Origin: Epichloe hybrida
Lineage: Eukaryota; Ascomycota; Sordariomycetes; Hypocreales; Clavicipitaceae
Direction: 5' to 3'
Length of the DNA: 64,000 nt
Assembly (NCBI GenBank): GCA_019022495.1
Contig: JAFEKR010000012.1
Coordinates: 1,240,001 to 1,304,000, forward strand
Part shown: one piece after another, positions 59,752-64,000 of the stretch
How positions within the stretch are numbered: position 1 is the first letter of the stretch
Layout of the letters: each line of letters opens with the position of its first letter
Program-made: the position numbers and the translations under genes
The notes under the pieces: model-generated
Told to the model about the DNA's origin: nothing
Databases searched by the model: none
Seen by the model: the letters and a program-made list of their open reading frames with translations, nothing else

Positions 59752-60400
59752 GCATTTACTATTGCTTTATATTACTAGCTAAGTAGCTGCTTATATACGC
59801 TACCTTAGTTACATTATCCTTAAAGGTATAGCAGTCTAATTTAAATAATATATCTAAGTTTACTAAGAAATTCTATAGGCTTTTATACATTTCCCCTTTA
59901 TATATAGGCATTTTTATTTACATTTTAATAAGACTACCTTACTATATAATTACTACTATATTACTATAAACTACAAGTAAAATTATAGCTAATGTTTAAG
60001 GGGTAATTATAGGTCTAGATTAAGGGGTAATTATAGGTCTAGTTTAAGGTCTAGCTAATCCTAGATTTACCTTAAGCTCTTTAATTTATACCTCTATCTA
60101 TAAGACCTCTTATTTTCTTTAAAGGTAATATAGCTTAGCTTATATAACCTTATAGCATTACTATAATGCCCTTTTTTCTTTAGTTATATTATTTATACCT
60201 TTACCTAAATTAGGATTAAGTGGCGTTTATTATACCTTATTATTTATAGTTCTAGATTATAGGGGTTTTTTATTTTCCTAATTATCTATAGCTTTATTAT
60301 TATAAGGTACTAGTGTGTTTCTTATAGATCTTTAAAGTGTTAGCTATATAATAATCTAGCTAATAGTTTATATCCTTAAAAAGGTTAAGAGAGATTAATT
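59752..60400 (-). pseudogene. Gypsy-A gag N-terminal part and leader
   Basis: Continues the Gypsy-A gag frame interrupted at 33,966. Across the join (one ATAAC kept) the minus strand reads on into HVNYLLITQVNFLEQLK-type sequence with mutated Gln codons. The first part beside the LTR is non-coding. Confidence 0.55.
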
Positions 60401-60670
60401 TATTATAGCTTATACTAAAAGGTTAAGAATAAAGTAATAACTAAGACTATTATAGTTACTGCTAGATAAATACTAGCTAGGGGTAAGTATATAAAGGTTT
60501 TAATCTCTAACCTAGCACTAATAATATACATAGTCTTTAATAAATACCTTACTCTATAAGCACGTAGCTATCTTATAGCTAGCTAGCCTCTTTGTTATTC
60601 GCATAGCCTAAAGGTTCTCCGAAGACCCGCTTCGATAAACATCCTATCTTTGACCTCTGCGCTCCTAACA
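60401..60670 (-). repeat. 5' LTR of Gypsy-A (270 bp)
   Basis: Partner of 25,420-25,689; followed on the plus strand by TSD TTTAC. The stretch 60,590-60,670 is less mutated than the other copy (CCGAAGACCCGCTTCGATAA against TAAAGACTTACTTTAATAAA). Confidence 0.9.
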
Positions 60671-60675
60671 TTTAC

Positions 60676-63600
60676 CACGCCATATAGGAAGGCTATTTTT
60701 ACGTCTATCTACTTAATCTCCTAGTTTAGTAGGGTAGCTAGTGCAAATAGCAGTCAATATATCTTCTGCCTAACCACTAATGCAAAAGTCTTATTATAGT
60801 TAATGCCATATTCTTATTTAAAACCTCTAACCACCTAGTAAGCCTTGTATTATTTAATATTTCTAGATAGGCTAAGTTTAGCCTTAAAGACCTATTTTCC
60901 TAATAAGATATGTTAAGTATTATTAATATTAATAACTTTAAAGGTATTATTTTTAATTAGTGTATTATACTCCTTCTCTATAGCTTTCTTCTATTTTAGC
61001 TAGTTACTTAACTGCTAAGCTTCCTTATAGGACTTTAGTTTATCTTCTTTAAGTAATTTATTTAGAGTGGTTAGGTATGCTACTAGGAGAGGCATAATGT
61101 TATTTAGGGCTATTAGTATTCCCTAGAATTCATTTAAGAAAGGCAAGTTCTTATAGCCTAAGTTTAAGGTAATTTACTTTAAGTTTAGGGTGCTTTTATT
61201 TCCTAATTACTAGGTTTATTAAGGTTAAGTAGTATATTAATAGATTTTCTAGTAGGTAATTAAGGTTTTTAGGGTTAATTACTTTAGTCCTCTCCTAGAA
61301 CCTTACCTATTTAATTACTCTGTTTACTTGCTAATTAGGTTAATTATTACCTTCTTATTTCCCCTCCTAGACCTAATTAGCAAGCCTTTTAACTGTTAAT
61401 TAATCCTGTGGATTAAGTTACAGAAAACGCTCTAGCTAATCTAGTAGTAAAATCTCTTCTGCGTATAGTAATGCTAGGAGATTAGCGCTGCGCTAAGGGA
61501 GCTTAAATTCTGCCCTTAGGTTAATTTACGTCTGCTTATTAAAGGTAACCTCTTTTACCCTTTTTACTAGCCCTATAATTAAATTCTAGAGTTAATAAAT
61601 ATTATTAGCTTTATAGTTTACTAGGAAGCAAAGATATATTCTATTATTAAGCTTCTTTAAGTGCTTTGCCTTAGGCACTAGCTTATAGGCGCAATAGCTA
61701 AGGCATTGTAGGTGTAATATATATAGTTTAATTCCTAACTATGCTTTATATAGAGTTATGCTATTAAGAGCGCTATATAAAGATTATTCCTAGGTATATA
61801 CTACTACTTATAGGATCTCTCCTTAAAGCTCCTTTAGAAGTTTACTATTATAGAAGATAGCTCTTACTTTATTTTAGATAGTAAGGTACGCACGCTTTAT
61901 TAGGTTTTAGTTTAGTTAATACGCTATAGTTTACTCTAGTATAATGCCTTTCTATTTAAAAAAGTTAAGTAAGACTATATTCTTAAACTCTTCTCTATTA
62001 TCTAGCCTATACTATTAGATCTAACCTAATGTTTATGCTTTCACTATAGTAATGTTTGCTTAGATATAGGCAGTAGCCTATAACTTCTCTCTTAGTAAGT
62101 ATATCCTAGGTTTCTTAGTTAGGTTATTAATAATAAGTAGGTAGTACTTCTCCCTTACTAGTGTTTAAGGCTTAATTAGGCTACCTAGATCTGCTATTTG
62201 CCTTTAACTATAGTTAAGTGCCCTATATAATACTACCTAAGTATTTTATGCCTTTCCTTTACCTACTATATAGGCCTTATAAGGACTAGCCTATTTATTA
62301 GTAACTTAGATGCCTAAATTATTTACTAGCTTAATGTAATTAGCATAATTTAGGTAACCTATCCTAAGGTAAAAGACCTATAGTAGTATAGTCTTAGTAG
62401 TGTGTAAGGTAAGGAATGCTACTAGGTTATTAATAACTTCTAGTGTATCCTAGTAGTGTATGGTTTTTACATAAGAGTACTCTAAGTGTCTAAATCTGCC
62501 GTAAGTTATGCCGTAAATCACTAGACTTTTGTTATACCTAACTTCTGCGTTATTACACGTTTAAAGATATATAAAGCTAGGTTATTTAGTAAACACGCTA
62601 AGGGATAGTAAGTTAATAAGTAAAGTTAGTATATAAAGGACTTACTAGAGGTAAATTAGCTTTGTGTTCTAAACACGCTACACTATTATTAGTATGCTTC
62701 CGCTACTAAGTGCGTAAGCCCTTTCTCTAATGCTATTTATTAGAATAGGGTTAGCAAATTCCTTATAGTTACTAAATATATACCTATTATAGTAAACGTA
62801 ATACTTAGCAGCGTTATTAAAGACCTAGTCTAGGCTTTTAGTATTAGTGTTCTAGCTATTAATCTTTATGCTTAATATAGTAGGTTTATAAATATTAGCT
62901 ATAAAGAAGTTACTAAGGTTTTATAGCCACGTAAGGAACGTATTTACCTTATTGTCTAGCATGTTTACATTAGCGTTATACACTAAAGGCTTATTAATAG
63001 CCTTAGTGGCCTTTTGTCTATTCTAAGTATTACATTTGCTATTATTATAGTTACTTAGTGTAGGAATCTAGCTATATATAGCGTAGACCTTCTAGTAAGG
63101 TCCCTTATAGTTATTTAGCTTCTAAAGCTTTATACGCTTCTATGGCTATGTTAAGCTAGTTATATCTCTTCTATATTTGCTACTAGTGTAAGCTACGTAC
63201 GCCACTCTGCTAGTGATTATGTTGCCTATATGTCCTAATATTTTCTTCTTAGTTTATAGGCATTAATACTTATCTTAAGCTAGCTCTATAAGCGTATCTA
63301 GCGTGATATTAGTGCTATTGCTAACGCTAGCTATTCTATACTATTAAAAGATTTAGGGTTAGAAGATGCTAAACGTGTTACCTAGGTTACTAAGGAACTA
63401 TAGTTAATAAAGCTCTTTAGGTATCTTCTAGTCTAGTTATATTTGCTTAAGCTTATAAAGTCATTTCTTAAATACCTAGGCAAAGTCCTAGACATTACTA
63501 TGCTTCTATAGGGTATTTGTAATAAGACCTATAATAACTTCGCTAAGGATATTAGTACCTTATTATTAACTAACTTTTTATAGTGTAGTATAAGCCTTAT

Positions 63601-64000
63601 AGGCCTCTATAATATCCTTAATTTTCTTGCCTATATAGGGTAAGCACTATCTGCGGATTCTGGTAAGTAGGTTTTAGTTCCTATGTTTCTAGAATATAAG
63701 TTATTTAATGTGCTTATTTTATACTACTACTAAGCATAGTTCTATAGGTGCTATAAGCATTAGAGTACCTTTAAGAATAGGAGTTATAAATTTAGCTATT
63801 ATAGCATTCTTTAGTGCTTTATCCTATTTTACCTAGTTCTCTAACCCCTTTAGCTTTATAATGCTATTATAGTTTATATTACTTCTATAGGCCTTTGCTA
63901 CTATACTTTAGACTTTAAAGTTATTAGGGTCTAGATATAATATATTATCTTTATTAGATAGTTAGTTTTAAGATTATATAGCTATTATGTAAGCCGTGTT
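60676..64000 (-). pseudogene. Copia-1 RT start, integrase, protease and gag relic
   Basis: Minus strand: LLFALATLLNQEIK, IDVKIAFLYGVV at 60,740-60,680 (the start of RT, ending at the Gypsy-A insertion). Around 62,820-62,690 it reads NRYIFSNYKEFANPILINSI and ALSSGSILI, the region after the Copia protease active site. Integrase should occupy about 61,000-62,400 and gag 63,000 onward; these parts are too mutated to quote. The element continues past the window end. Confidence 0.7.

Larger units (their letters stand above)
25420..60670 (-). mobile_element. Gypsy-A: chromodomain Gypsy retrotransposon inserted in Copia-1, itself filled with nested elements
   Basis: Bounded by 270-bp LTRs (25,420-25,689 and 60,401-60,670) and TSD TTTAC on the plus strand (25,415-25,419 and 60,671-60,675). 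Taking it out with one TSD makes Copia-1 read ...DVKIAFLYGVVKETIYIELP, an uninterrupted RT segment. Own sequence is about 25,420-33,966 plus 59,752-60,670; the rest is Gypsy-B and its guests, plus a SINE-like element and a miniature LTR element. Gene order gag, RT, integrase, chromodomain on the minus strand. Confidence 0.9.
23980..64000 (-). mobile_element. Copia-1 LTR retrotransposon (minus), split by the 35 kb Gypsy-A insertion and running off the window
   Basis: Its 3' LTR is 23,980-24,113, bounded by a purine tract on the minus strand. Copia RNase H and RT relics follow at about 24,500-25,414; the rest (RT start, integrase, protease, gag) resumes at 60,676 after Gypsy-A. The 5' LTR and second TSD copy lie beyond 64,000. 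It inserted in intron 3 of the transaldolase-like gene. Confidence 0.85.

Overview
The window reads as a filamentous ascomycete (Pezizomycotina) nuclear chromosome. Genes are spaced, carry one or two introns of about 60-160 bases with GT...AG ends, and two nuclear tRNA genes carry anticodon-loop introns. The right-hand two thirds is AT-rich and full of TAA/TAG where Gln or Trp codons are expected, the signature of RIP (repeat-induced point mutation). A member of Hypocreales is a plausible guess from gene style, but the sequence alone does not settle it.

Bases 1-19,300 are GC-balanced and gene-bearing. In order: an AT-rich edge; the C-terminal part of a fungal transcription-factor domain gene; an unannotated-looking two-exon gene for a small secreted Cys-rich repeat protein (1600-2212, minus); tRNA-Gln(TTG); a patatin-like lipase of the Tgl3/4/5 type; tRNA-Arg(TCG); a 1-Cys peroxiredoxin; a secreted bicupin oxalate decarboxylase; a gene-poor 3.9 kb stretch; a two-SANT/Myb protein; COX10 (haem O synthase); and, divergently from COX10, the first three exons of a transaldolase-like gene.

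That last gene is destroyed by transposons, and the whole 45 kb that follows can be resolved by hand as a nest, almost every member having intact target-site duplications (TSDs). A 4.6 kb TIR transposon with an IS3-like integrase-core transposase (19,297-23,900) sits in exon 3; removing it and one TSD restores the reading frame. A Copia element (Copia-1, from 23,980, running off the window) sits in the next intron. Copia-1 is split in its reverse transcriptase by a 35 kb insertion, the chromodomain Gypsy element Gypsy-A (25,420-60,670, TSD GTAAA). Gypsy-A holds a SINE-like element (27,904-28,443), a tandem miniature LTR element (30,124-31,017) and a second Gypsy, Gypsy-B (33,967-59,746, TSD ATAAC). 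Gypsy-B in turn holds three related hAT elements (34,304-36,737; 37,271-44,358; 56,224-58,078; each with an 8-bp TSD) and a second Copia (Copia-2, 47,312-54,472, TSD TCTAT). One hAT holds a further short retroposon (35,731-36,422).

At three junctions (IS3-like in the gene, Gypsy-A in Copia-1, Copia-2 in Gypsy-B) virtual excision restores a recognisable protein motif in frame, so the nest is directly supported by the sequence rather than by similarity alone. None of the transposon genes is intact; catalytic Asp codons are changed to Asn in the best preserved one, Copia-2.
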